Both the position numbers and the translations under genes were made by a program. Below, piece by piece: positions 33,474-41,460 of a stretch of 64,000 nt of DNA. The stretch is taken from positions 62,001-126,000 of the forward strand of contig JAZUHH010000017.1 in assembly GCA_045641625.1 (NCBI GenBank), read 5' to 3'. Source of the stretch: UBA1723 sp045641625. Lineage in GTDB: Bacteria > Bacteroidota > Bacteroidia > Bacteroidales > Paludibacteraceae. The notes beneath the pieces were generated by a model, which was given only the letters and a program-made list of their open reading frames with translations, was not told the DNA's origin and made no database searches. Within the stretch, counting starts at the first letter, position 1. Each line of letters begins with the position of its first letter.

Positions 33474-35336
33474 TTATTTTTTATCCTTTTTGAATGCTTT
33501 GGCACCCTTGTACATCGAATTGTCAGTAGTGCTAAGCAGATAATAATATGTATATGTGCCCTTGTAACGGGACTTGAGTCTCGAAGCTGCAAGTTTATTG
33601 TTATTTATCGTATTGACCTCCTTCACAATACTGTATGTTTTGTCGAACACCTCGTTATCCACACGGATATTCTGCATAGGGAGGTGGTCTCCGGCAAGGT
33701 CGCAGATAACGCATGCCTCCTGAATCACAGGAGGAACTTTTCTGGTCGCGAAATAGCTTCGGCTGGCTACAACGTCCTGCGAGAATCTCTTCATATCCCT
33801 TTGGTACATGTCACAATACAGACGAACAAGCAGAGTCAAGCCATTCACCAAAGTAGAACGATTCATGATCACCTCCGGAATGCTTGTCGCAGAATATACT
33901 GAAGGGGAATCATCTATGAGCCTTTCAACCATACGCAAGTAGGGAAGCTCCCTGTACATCTTAGAAGTGTCTGCAAGATAGCTTCGCCAAGTGTCCGCAT
34001 ACTCTCTATATACTGAACTTGAAGCGAGAAGGTCCTGATACTTTCTCGCAAGTTCATATTCATTGTTGAGCATGGCAACCTCCTGCATAGTCTTCAGCAC
34101 ACCGAAATCCAATCCCGAGAGCTGTTTGGTCTCCATTGCATAGAACAAAGATGTGTTTGGGAGACCTACATAATATGCAAGATCCGCATAGTGAATGAAA
34201 TGTGATGTGGCAAAATGCTCGGTATTGTAGCTATAGAATACCGGCTCAATGTTGAAAGCATCCATGATCATCTTCTCGCGTAACATTGTTGCTATCTCCT
34301 GATATGCGATGATCGTAGTTGTTGGATTCTTGACCTTGCAAGTAAGTGTATGGAGTTTCTTCCATTCGTGATTGTCCAACAGTCTCTTGGCTTTCAGCTC
34401 TGTATAGAAATTCTGATCCTTATAGGACAATGTACTTGTAGAAAGGAACAGCATCACAACCGAACAAAGCAAAGTCAGCAATACCGGAACAGCAGTAACT
34501 TTGGGCTCCTCCCTCTTTGCAGCCAACTGAAGCAGAGGCAGCAAGGCCAGCACTACTACCGAAGCAAGTGCGTAATAGAATGTAAGTCCATACATTTGGT
34601 TGATCAACGGAGAAAAAAGTGTGATGTGCCAGAACTCATGGAAGCAGTTCGCACCACAAAGCAGCATCAGCAAAACAGTTCCGACAAAAGCCAGGGACGA
34701 AACGACTGTCTTGGTTCTGTCTTTTTCAAACACGCTCTCAGAGCACACCATAAGCACTGACACCAAAGAGAACACTCCAACAAACGGAGACAGCGCCAAC
34801 GCCATCACAAGCGAAATAACATAAGAGAACTTGACACGGATTCTGGACAACGCAAACAAGCCGACCGACAGCAGCTGTCCAAGGAACAGGACGATGTACG
34901 ATGCGCCGTTGAACCTGTCATAGATTGCATAGTCGTAGTTGTGTCCCGAAATATATGCCAATAGCGAAGGCAGAATCAACAAACAGCTCAAAGCAAAGGA
35001 ATATTTGCGAAGTCGAGCTGAAAACAAATACTCAAGCAGGAACAACTGACACACGCATAGCAACGGGATTGCAACAGACGGGAACTTCGCATTTATGAAG
35101 AACTGGGTCAGATAGCTTCCTACAAGAGTCATCAGCCATGCCGAGTTTCTCTGCAGTTCCTCATAGTAAGGCTCATTGTCTGTAAAAAGAGTATGAAGAT
35201 GAAGGGCATAGAAATAATCCTCCTGACTGCTGAAATAGCTGTACATCAGAAAGCCGAGCATAACCACTCCAGCTATTGCAGCAAGCACCCACGAAGGGAA
35301 CAGTATCGCACTCTTGTCTTTTTTCGCATTTGCCAT
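33474..35336 (-). CDS. Polytopic membrane protein with C-terminal helical repeats (DUF6057-like)
   Basis: A 620-residue protein. Roughly the first 310 residues contain about ten hydrophobic helices, ending near LLTLLCSVVMLFLSTSTL. The remaining half is soluble, helical and TPR-like, with motifs such as YQEIATMLREK, LNNEYELARKYQDLL and YLADTSKMYRELPYLR. I associate this layout with the Bacteroidales family DUF6057, from memory and not certain. It sits between the LMW phosphatase (14 bases upstream) and the CxxCH propeller protein (five bases downstream). A three-protein envelope unit is therefore likely; the function is unknown. Confidence 0.65.
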   Translation of the reverse strand: MANAKKDKSAILFPSWVLAAIAGVVMLGFLMYSYFSSQEDYFYALHLHTLFTDNEPYYEELQRNSAWLMTLVGSYLTQFFINAKFPSVAIPLLCVCQLFLLEYLFSARLRKYSFALSCLLILPSLLAYISGHNYDYAIYDRFNGASYIVLFLGQLLSVGLFALSRIRVKFSYVISLVMALALSPFVGVFSLVSVLMVCSESVFEKDRTKTVVSSLAFVGTVLLMLLCGANCFHEFWHITLFSPLINQMYGLTFYYALASVVVLALLPLLQLAAKREEPKVTAVPVLLTLLCSVVMLFLSTSTLSYKDQNFYTELKAKRLLDNHEWKKLHTLTCKVKNPTTTIIAYQEIATMLREKMIMDAFNIEPVFYSYNTEHFATSHFIHYADLAYYVGLPNTSLFYAMETKQLSGLDFGVLKTMQEVAMLNNEYELARKYQDLLASSSVYREYADTWRSYLADTSKMYRELPYLRMVERLIDDSPSVYSATSIPEVIMNRSTLVNGLTLLVRLYCDMYQRDMKRFSQDVVASRSYFATRKVPPVIQEACVICDLAGDHLPMQNIRVDNEVFDKTYSIVKEVNTINNNKLAASRLKSRYKGTYTYYYLLSTTDNSMYKGAKAFKKDKK

Positions 35337-35350
35337 AATATCCGCGTGTC

Positions 35351-35821
35351 TTATTTGTCAGAGAAAGTGTCAAGCAGTCCGGCACATGCATCCTCCAGAA
35401 GATCCAGCACAAGGTCAAAACCCTCCGCTCCTCCATAGTAAGGATCCGGCACATAGTCGTTGTCGAACTTTCTGCAATATTCAGTCATCTTATGAATCTT
35501 CTTCTGGTGGTCTGGAGTGGCTGCCCTGTCCATCAGATCGTCGATATTTGTATTGTCCATTCCGATTACCAAATCGAAATCGTCGAAGTCGTACGACTTG
35601 ACCGGGCGACTGATTGAAGTGACGTCATAGCCTCTCTGTCCCGCATGAAAGATCATTCTGCGGTCAGCCCTCTCGCCTTCGTGGTAGCTTAATATGCCTG
35701 CCGAATCAATAAGGAACTCGGAGCTGCGTCCAGCCTTTTCAACCAAAGCCTTCATGACCGCTTCTGCAGCCGCAGACCTGCATATATTTCCCAAGCAGAC
35801 GAACAATATCCTATGTTTCAT
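35351..35821 (-). CDS. Low-molecular-weight protein tyrosine phosphatase
   Basis: A 156-residue cytoplasmic phosphatase with the P-loop C-x5-R-S in FVCLGNICRSAAAE (residues 7-20) and the general-acid Asp in VPDPYYGGAEGF. Family members act on tyrosine kinases of exopolysaccharide systems or on phosphoarginine. The ATG at 35821 is chosen because it places MKHRILFVCLGN as in homologues; the upstream in-frame codon at 35830 is a TTG. It heads a three-gene unit with a polytopic membrane protein and a CxxCH propeller protein. Confidence 0.9.
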   Translation of the reverse strand: MKHRILFVCLGNICRSAAAEAVMKALVEKAGRSSEFLIDSAGILSYHEGERADRRMIFHAGQRGYDVTSISRPVKSYDFDDFDLVIGMDNTNIDDLMDRAATPDHQKKIHKMTEYCRKFDNDYVPDPYYGGAEGFDLVLDLLEDACAGLLDTFSDK

Positions 35822-35881
35822 AACTGACAATGTTTATATTGACGACGAATACTTATATTCGGGTCCGTTCTGATTATTGTG

Positions 35882-35889
35882 CAAATGTA
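35882..35889 (-). promoter_or_regulatory. Putative -7 box for the LMW phosphatase operon
   Basis: TACATTTG, followed by CA, lies on the minus strand about 60 bases before the ATG. A small CGAATA/TATTCG hairpin (35846-35861) would lie in the leader. The -33 box is unclear. Confidence 0.45.
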
Positions 35890-35993
35890 AGTAAAATTAT
35901 TGACTATTGCGGCAAACACGGCCAAAGTCGCATTTTTTTCATGCCAATCAAACAAATATGCCAACAAAAGAGACTGTTTTTCAACTTTATTAG

Positions 35994-36001
35994 TAATTTT
36001 G
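35994..36001 (+). promoter_or_regulatory. Putative -7 box for the lipoprotein at 36025
   Basis: TAATTTTG followed by CA, 23 bases before the ATG. The -33 box is not clear. Confidence 0.45.
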
Positions 36002-36024
36002 CATAAACAAACATCAATTGGACT

Positions 36025-36711
36025 ATGACAAGGAATCTCTTTTGTTTCATATTTGCATTTGTCTCGTTAGCTCTTGTTGGCTGCAGCAACAAGGACACAT
36101 ACTCCATTTCCATAGAGATACCAACATCAATAGCATCCGACATGAAGAGCAAGAAGCACCTGGTATTCATGTCCGACCACTTCGACAAGACAACAAAACC
36201 AATATACAAGAAGATCTCTGACGACAAGGTTGTGTTCGAGGACATAGAGAGAACCTCTACGGACGACCTTATCGACATTACAATAGGCAACTATACGCTC
36301 GAGCTTGTTCCTGACACTACCGGAGACATTGCAATCAAGTTCATCGACTCCTACAAATACATCGTGGAGAAAGGGTCGGAAGAGACAAACTTCATTGCAA
36401 TATACAGCAACTATTACCACGACACTCGCAAGAGACTGGAGAAGCAGATGCACAATCCAAAAGAGTTGGAGAAAATCTGCGAATCATATAAGGCATATAC
36501 AGACAGCATCCTAAAAAGAACTCCCTTCTCGCAATGGGCATATCTTCACGTGGCCGAGCAGAACGGAGCAATCACCATACACGAATTCGACAAGAATGCC
36601 GAAGACCGCAGAATCCTTTTCAGTATCACTCAAGCATGGAAGGCCAGAAACGAGGATTCTCATCAATACAGACTTCTACAGAAAATAACGGAACCATTAT
36701 CTCAAGAGTAA
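36025..36711 (+). CDS. Lipoprotein, DUF4369-like
   Basis: A 228-residue protein with a clear lipoprotein signal (lipobox around ALVGC, Cys near residue 20). A beta-rich domain (about residues 25-110) is followed by helices that include NFIAIYSNYYHDTRKRLEKQ and FSQWAYLHVAEQNG. This order resembles DUF4369, which in Bacteroidales usually precedes a TlpA-like thioredoxin domain. Here no CxxC thioredoxin domain follows, so it would be a stand-alone version. It stands alone between the phosphatase operon (divergent) and the tRNA gene (convergent). The role is unknown. Confidence 0.6.
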   Translation: MTRNLFCFIFAFVSLALVGCSNKDTYSISIEIPTSIASDMKSKKHLVFMSDHFDKTTKPIYKKISDDKVVFEDIERTSTDDLIDITIGNYTLELVPDTTGDIAIKFIDSYKYIVEKGSEETNFIAIYSNYYHDTRKRLEKQMHNPKELEKICESYKAYTDSILKRTPFSQWAYLHVAEQNGAITIHEFDKNAEDRRILFSITQAWKARNEDSHQYRLLQKITEPLSQE

Positions 36712-36838
36712 AAGAACAGTGTCCCCTACGGCAGATAGCCTTTGTTAGCGGGCTCTTATCGCCCAAACTCCAAGTAGTACAGACTAGCAACGGTTTTCTC
36801 CTTTTCAATTCAAAGTTAAGGTTGTCAATACAAAACAA

Positions 36839-36867
36839 AAAGCGAAGTCCAAATTGAACTTCGCTTT
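36839..36867 (-). terminator. Terminator after tRNA-Leu
   Basis: A ten-base-pair stem (36839-36848 with 36858-36867) begins six bases after the tRNA 3' end on the minus strand. It is followed there by TTGTTTTG. It could also stop transcription arriving from the lipoprotein gene at 36025-36711. Confidence 0.8.
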
Positions 36868-36872
36868 CTTTG

Positions 36873-36956
36873 TACCCAGACCCGGGGTCGAACCGGGATG
36901 GAAGTGAATCCACTGGTGTTTGAGACCAGCGCGTCTACCGATTCCGCCATCTGGGC
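36873..36956 (-). tRNA. tRNA-Leu (anticodon CAA)
   Basis: An 84-base class II tRNA on the minus strand. The acceptor stem is GCCCAGA/TCTGGGT (first pair G-T) and the D arm starts GCGG. The anticodon stem CTGGT/ACCAG closes loop CTCAAAC, so the anticodon is CAA, reading UUG. The long variable arm is TGGATTCACTTCCAT and the T arm CCCGG-TTCGACC-CCGGG. The CCA end is not encoded. Its own promoter lies upstream and a terminator follows. Confidence 0.96.
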
Positions 36957-36991
36957 ATCGCTTAAACTTCGTTTCCTCCGTTTTGCGAGTG

Positions 36992-37023
36992 CAAAGGTAT
37001 AGCATAATTTTATTCCCACCAAA
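36992..37023 (-). promoter_or_regulatory. Promoter of tRNA-Leu
   Basis: On the minus strand TTTG (37020-37023) and TACCTTTG (36992-36999) are 20 bases apart, a full Bacteroidota -33/-7 match. It lies about 36 bases upstream of the mature tRNA. Confidence 0.75.
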
Positions 37024-37103
37024 TATTTTGCCAATTATTTTCAAAAAAAGTTCAATTATTCTCATTTTTAGCCCTTTTTATAAGCCAAATCAAATATTTT
37101 GCC

Positions 37104-37111
37104 TACTTTTG
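37104..37111 (+). promoter_or_regulatory. Putative -7 box for the lipoprotein at 37140
   Basis: TACTTTTG lies 28 bases before the ATG. No -33 box was identified. Confidence 0.45.
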
Positions 37112-37139
37112 AATTGAAAAACATAGAAACTTTCGCATC

Positions 37140-37715
37140 ATGAAACTAAAATTCATATTGTCTGCACTAACTATTTCATCACTATTTTTCTCTTCGTGCG
37201 TTTCAGAATTAGAAAGGAAGGCTTACGATTCACTGCACCCTACACTTCTGAATCCGAACAGCTATGACTTGATTTCCATTGAAAAGACCGGAGACATCAG
37301 CTACTTCGCCAACATAAACAGAGCGAAAAAGTTCCACGAAGAGGGAGTGAAGGAAATGCTAAGCTCGATAGACTCGCTTATCAAAGAGTCCAAAGGCTAC
37401 GAGGACGACTACATGTACATAGAGACTCTCGACCTCATGTTCCGAGGATTGAGCGTGGACAGCGCCATGACCATGTTCCTAGCCCGAGAAATGACTGTCA
37501 AGCTTTCTGACTTCCCCGTTGGAACAGAATACGCATACCGATTCCATGCAGAGAACGAACATGGAGAAATCGCCCCACACCTTTACTACATGTACACGGA
37601 CAACAACGACAGCATATATTATGTGGGACCCGAAAAGTATGAGCCGATAATATTTGACGAGATTCCTCAGTACCAGGACACTCTGGACTACTGGATCTCA
37701 AAGTTCAGCGAGTAA
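37140..37715 (+). CDS. Small lipoprotein of unknown function
   Basis: A 191-residue protein with a lipoprotein signal (LFFSSC, Cys at residue 20). The mature part is Asp/Glu/Tyr-rich, with a helical centre followed by beta-rich sequence such as GTEYAYRFHAENEHGEIAPHL. I do not recognise a family. It is monocistronic, with its own promoter-like box and a 440-base gene-free region after it. It is separated from the other small lipoprotein (36025-36711) only by the tRNA; the two share no obvious sequence similarity. Confidence 0.65.
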   Translation: MKLKFILSALTISSLFFSSCVSELERKAYDSLHPTLLNPNSYDLISIEKTGDISYFANINRAKKFHEEGVKEMLSSIDSLIKESKGYEDDYMYIETLDLMFRGLSVDSAMTMFLAREMTVKLSDFPVGTEYAYRFHAENEHGEIAPHLYYMYTDNNDSIYYVGPEKYEPIIFDEIPQYQDTLDYWISKFSE

Positions 37716-38153
37716 TACTTTTATCTTCCCCTCAGATCCCTCCAACAAGCATTCGCACACAAAAAGCCAAGAATGACATTTGTCTGGCACATTGCTCATA
37801 CCAAGAATGCGGAGACAAGAACTTCCACGTCGTGTTCTCGTTGTTCACATCATAGGTAAATAGGTAAACTTCAGACAAAAGGAATTGGGCTCCTGTTCAG
37901 ACATCAGACAAAAAGACAAACAGTTCTCAGTCCATAATCATCTTGACACGGGAAATCACAAAAAGAAATTCGATTCATAAATAAAACTAACAAAAGAAGG
38001 CAACCTATCACTAGGTTGCCTTCTTGCTGATGTCCGAAATATCTAACGAATTTTCGTTCATTATAGACTCACTGCCCAAACGACAAACATCGGTTTGCCG
38101 TAGCAAGAGTCCAGAAATGTGATTTATAGAAAATAAAATAACCGCAATTTACA
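37716..38153. other. Gene-free region between lipoprotein and AspT-like transporter
   Basis: About 440 bases with no plausible gene. It contains a terminator (37996-38023) and short repeats. There is a tandem ATAGGTAA pair near 37850-37866, several CAGACAAAA copies between 37875 and 37922, and two CCAAGAATG copies near 37770 and 37800. Nothing else was recognised. Confidence 0.6.
37996..38023 (-). terminator. Terminator of the lysR-aspT operon
   Basis: A perfect twelve-base-pair stem (37996-38007 with 38012-38023) has a four-base loop and is followed on the minus strand by TTTTGTT. It lies about 130 bases after the transporter stop. Confidence 0.8.
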
Positions 38154-39833
38154 CTAAAATGCCATCAATACCAATATCTGGGCAGAGACAACTCTAAGGA
38201 ACATACTCAACGGATAGACTGTGGAATATGCTACGCTGACCTTGTCATCCGGGCAGATACTGTTTCCGTATGCCAGAGCAGGAGGATCGGTCAATGCACC
38301 GCTCACCATTCCCGCAATGGAGAAATACCCTATCTTGAAAACCTTTCTTGCAAGCAGTCCGACAACGAGTATTGGCGCCACAGTAATGATGAATCCGTAC
38401 AGAACCCACCAATAGCCTCCGTTAAGCACAGTATCCACGAAACCGTTTCCCGCACCTATTCCGACAGAAGCCAAGAACATTGTGATACCGATCTGCCTCA
38501 TCATCAAATTCGCCGACGAAGTCGTATAGGTCACAAGCTTGAACTTTGTTCCGAACTTTGCGACAAGAATAGAAACGACGAGCGGACCTCCGGCAAGTCC
38601 AAGCTTGACAGGGACAGACATGCCAGGCAGAAAAATAGGAATCGAACCAAGGAAAACGCCGAGAGCAATGCCAAGGAATATAGCCATAAGATTAGGCTCG
38701 TCTAGCTTGTTCACGCTGTCTCCGATCAACTGCTGAAGCTTCTTAACGTCATGAGCCTGGCCCACAACAGTAAGTCTGTCTCCCATCTGGAGCACAAGGT
38801 CAGCCTGCGGCATAAGATCCACTCCGGCTCTCTTGACTCTCGAGATCTGGACATTGTATTTCTTTCGCAACGCCATCTTTCCGAGCGTGCACCCGTTTAT
38901 CTCGCGATTTGTGACGACGATTCTCTCGCAGCACAGAGTGTTCTGGTCTATCTTGTCCCAATGCTCTGTCTCCATGCCTACGATTTGGTTTCCTATGAGT
39001 GTTTCGATAACAGAAACCTCCTCCAGAGGCATAACTATAAAGATTTTGTCACCCTTGTTTATCACTGTGTCATCATCTACAAGCTCAATCTCGTTGTTCT
39101 GGCTGTGCATTATTCTTGTGATAACGACTCTCTCTCCGATTATGGAGCGAAGTTTTCCTACGGGCTGTCCGCAAACTCCGTCATTGCAGACCAGGAACGT
39201 CAACGCGTGAAGGTTCTCTCCGCTTGCAGATTTGCCGCCTTCATTTTCATGACTCTCCTGCTCAGTCTTGCTTCCAAAGATATATCTGAAAAGGACAATC
39301 GAACCGATTATTCCGACTACAGCCAACGGGTAGGCAACTGCGTAGCCTCTGGCGAAATCCAAGTTTGACGCTCCGTTAGTCATGTCGCTGTATGTCTGCT
39401 GTGCGGCTCCCAATCCGGGCGTGTTCGTTACCGCTCCGTACAATACACCGATCATTGAGAACATGTTCTCTCCAGTCACGACGTGTATTCCATAGCAGGT
39501 CAGACACGAAAGCAGAACAAGCAATGCCGCAAGCATGTTCAGCGTGATGCCTCCGCTTCTGAAGGACTCGAAGAATCCCGGGCCCACCTGGATGCCTATT
39601 GAATAGATGAACAGAATCAAACCGAACTCCTTGACGAAATGGCTTGTCGTGTCATCCAGCACCAAGCCGAAATGTCCGGCAAGGATTCCGACAAACAAAA
39701 TCCATGTGACGCCGAGCGAAACTCCAAATATCTTTATTCTGCTCAGATATAGTCCGATAGCGATGACAACAGCCACCAAAAGCATAGAATGGGCTACACC
39801 TGTTCCATATATTAGATTTTCAATCCAATCCAT
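38154..39833 (-). CDS. AspT/YidE/YbjL-type transporter with two RCK_C domains
   Basis: A 559-residue inner-membrane protein with two five-to-six-helix AspT/YidE/YbjL permease repeats (about residues 10-185 and 385-559). Between them lie two TrkA-C/RCK_C domains (about 205-375), one containing MPLEEVSVIETLIGNQIVG and the other ADLVLQMGDRLTVVG. The repeat motif NTPGLGAAQQTYS is typical. Members exchange aspartate/alanine or have unknown organic-acid substrates. It starts nine bases after the lysR stop, so the regulator and transporter are co-transcribed and probably functionally linked. Confidence 0.9.
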   Translation of the reverse strand: MDWIENLIYGTGVAHSMLLVAVVIAIGLYLSRIKIFGVSLGVTWILFVGILAGHFGLVLDDTTSHFVKEFGLILFIYSIGIQVGPGFFESFRSGGITLNMLAALLVLLSCLTCYGIHVVTGENMFSMIGVLYGAVTNTPGLGAAQQTYSDMTNGASNLDFARGYAVAYPLAVVGIIGSIVLFRYIFGSKTEQESHENEGGKSASGENLHALTFLVCNDGVCGQPVGKLRSIIGERVVITRIMHSQNNEIELVDDDTVINKGDKIFIVMPLEEVSVIETLIGNQIVGMETEHWDKIDQNTLCCERIVVTNREINGCTLGKMALRKKYNVQISRVKRAGVDLMPQADLVLQMGDRLTVVGQAHDVKKLQQLIGDSVNKLDEPNLMAIFLGIALGVFLGSIPIFLPGMSVPVKLGLAGGPLVVSILVAKFGTKFKLVTYTTSSANLMMRQIGITMFLASVGIGAGNGFVDTVLNGGYWWVLYGFIITVAPILVVGLLARKVFKIGYFSIAGMVSGALTDPPALAYGNSICPDDKVSVAYSTVYPLSMFLRVVSAQILVLMAF

Positions 39834-39842
39834 ACACTAAAT

Positions 39843-40751
39843 TCATTTTAGCCATTCGGCCATCTTTTTCTTCATAATGATATTTTCAGTCAAAATCCTG
39901 AAGAACTCTTTTGCCGCCTCCTTCTTATAGTCTTCCTTTAGCATCTGGCAGCTTCCCTCCATTCTTGTTCCTACAGCCTCTATCGGCACAGCGACCAGAT
40001 CAGAGTCATTCTCTGCAGTCGAGCTTGCAAGCACGGTGATAAGCATTCCTGTGCGGACAAGACGAAGCAGCGGAGTAACCTGGTCAAGCTGAACCCTTGC
40101 GTTCAGCTCTATGTTGCTGCTGATAGTGATTCGATCCAGCACATCCCTGGCATGAAGTCCGATGCTTGGCAGAGCAAGCGGATATTCCGAAAGCTCCTGG
40201 AGCGTAACCTTCTGCTTCTGCGCCAGAGGATGGTCCTTGCGTACAATGGCGGAAAGTCTGTCCTCGAACAATGTATGGCTGACAACCTGAGGATAGGCTT
40301 TGTCTTCGGGACGATAGGAAAGTACAAAGTCAACCTCTCGGTCCAACAGCATGTCCATAAGCTCGCTCATTGTCTTGTAGAAGATGTTGAGCTTAATGCC
40401 GGGATATGCCTTCAGGAACGGCTGCAAAGATTCTGTAAGGACAACGCTGAAGGAATGAGTGACTCCTATGTTCAGCGTGCCACACCTCATTTCGAGCAGG
40501 TCGTTCATTCTGCTTACGCAGTTGTCCGCCTTTTGCAAAGTCTGCTGTGCGAATGGCAGAAGTTCCTTGCCTGCCTGAGTAAGCGTGGTCTCGTGCGTGT
40601 TGCGATGGAACAGCGTCACATTAAGCTCCTCTTCCAGCTGTTTGATATTCTGAGAAAAAGAACTCTGGTTAATACACAATGATTTCGCTGCCTCGCTGAA
40701 GTTCTGCAGTTGAGCGGCCTTGACAAATGCTCTTAATTGTTTAAGTTCCAT
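39843..40751 (-). CDS. LysR-family transcriptional regulator
   Basis: A 302-residue LTTR. The N-terminal winged helix (about residues 1-60) has the signature FVKAAQLQNFSEAAKSL...SQNIKQLEEEL. The substrate-binding domain (about 90-300) begins LNIGVTHSF. OxyR-like Cys residues are not evident, so the ligand is unknown. It is followed after nine bases by the AspT-like transporter gene, its likely target. The upstream region has a -7 box at 40849-40856, part of a duplicated segment. Confidence 0.93.
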   Translation of the reverse strand: MELKQLRAFVKAAQLQNFSEAAKSLCINQSSFSQNIKQLEEELNVTLFHRNTHETTLTQAGKELLPFAQQTLQKADNCVSRMNDLLEMRCGTLNIGVTHSFSVVLTESLQPFLKAYPGIKLNIFYKTMSELMDMLLDREVDFVLSYRPEDKAYPQVVSHTLFEDRLSAIVRKDHPLAQKQKVTLQELSEYPLALPSIGLHARDVLDRITISSNIELNARVQLDQVTPLLRLVRTGMLITVLASSTAENDSDLVAVPIEAVGTRMEGSCQMLKEDYKKEAAKEFFRILTENIIMKKKMAEWLK

Positions 40752-40845
40752 CTTTTTCTAATGCCTGATAAACTTTATCTGCAATGACCAAAAATCGCTA
40801 AAGAATTCATTTTGTTTCCTTTATCCAATTTCTGTCCCAAATCCT

Positions 40846-40896
40846 CTGCAAAATTACTATTTATAGCATTTACAAGAACAAGATTTGTTAGTGTTT
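40846..40896. repeat. Duplicated promoter-like segment, copy 1
   Basis: Contains CTGCAAAATTA (40846-40856) and, 24 bases later, AGATTTGTTAGTGTTT (40881-40896). The same two strings recur with nearly identical spacing in copy 2 at 41229-41278. Confidence 0.75.
40849..40856 (-). promoter_or_regulatory. Putative -7 box for lysR-aspT
   Basis: TAATTTTG, followed by CA, lies on the minus strand about 98 bases before the lysR ATG. It is inside copy 1 of the duplicated segment. Confidence 0.45.
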
Positions 40897-41228
40897 ATTC
40901 TGCAAACGGTAATCGGATATTGCAAACCGACACTAATTTTTTTTGATCTATTTTATTTGGGAACTGACATTTCTCACGATGACAACAAATAAAACCTTGG
41001 GGAACTGTCCTGCACAAAATGATTCAAACTCCAAAAATATGGAGAAGCCGGCTATATATCACTGCAAATCAAAGGAGAAACAGAGTGTTCCTATTTGTCA
41101 CAGAAAAAAACCTTGAACAAAACTCCGAACACCAAGAACAAACATAGAACAATAAATAATGTCATGATTCTTTTACTTATAATGTTAAACTTTAATTATA
41201 GATGCAATGGGACTCCCTCCCAATCGCA

Positions 41229-41278
41229 CTGCAAAATTAGGGCTAGAAAAATCCATTCTCTAAGATTTGTTAGTGTTT
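41229..41278. repeat. Duplicated promoter-like segment, copy 2
   Basis: Contains CTGCAAAATTA (41229-41239) and, 23 bases later, AGATTTGTTAGTGTTT (41263-41278), matching copy 1 at an offset of 382-383 bases. Confidence 0.75.
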
Positions 41279-41460
41279 GTTCCAATAACAGTATTTGCAA
41301 AGTGAATATACAAACCAGGCCTTTAGGCTTCACGGAAACGGATTATGCCAGAACGGTGCAAAACATTTGCCCCAAATACTTGCATATATCAAGAAAAGTA
41401 TCGAATTTTGTAAGGCTTAACAGGCGAACAAAAGGAAAATACAAAACAAAAATTTAGTAT

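Larger units (their letters stand above)
40752..41460. other. Long regulatory/intergenic region between lysR and the GH30 gene
   Basis: About 700 bases between divergent genes. It holds the lysR promoter box (40849-40856). A pair of related segments, about 50 bases each, lie 382 bases apart (40846-40896 and 41229-41278). An imperfect palindrome TTAGTGT...ACACTAA spans about 40888-40936. A 120-codon plus-strand frame (41095-41457) lacks any family features or promoter and is not called. No clear promoter for the GH30 gene was found. Confidence 0.6.

Noticed and set aside
37716..38153. Clusters of CAGACAAAA and ATAGGTAA considered as a short CRISPR-like array or small RNA gene
   Set aside because: Copies are few, short and unevenly spaced, and there is no promoter-terminator pair defining an RNA.
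41095..41457. 120-codon plus-strand frame just before the GH30 gene
   Set aside because: Starts at a non-ATG codon, has Asn/Lys/Arg-rich low-quality composition, and overlaps a duplicated promoter-like segment. Treated as leader sequence.
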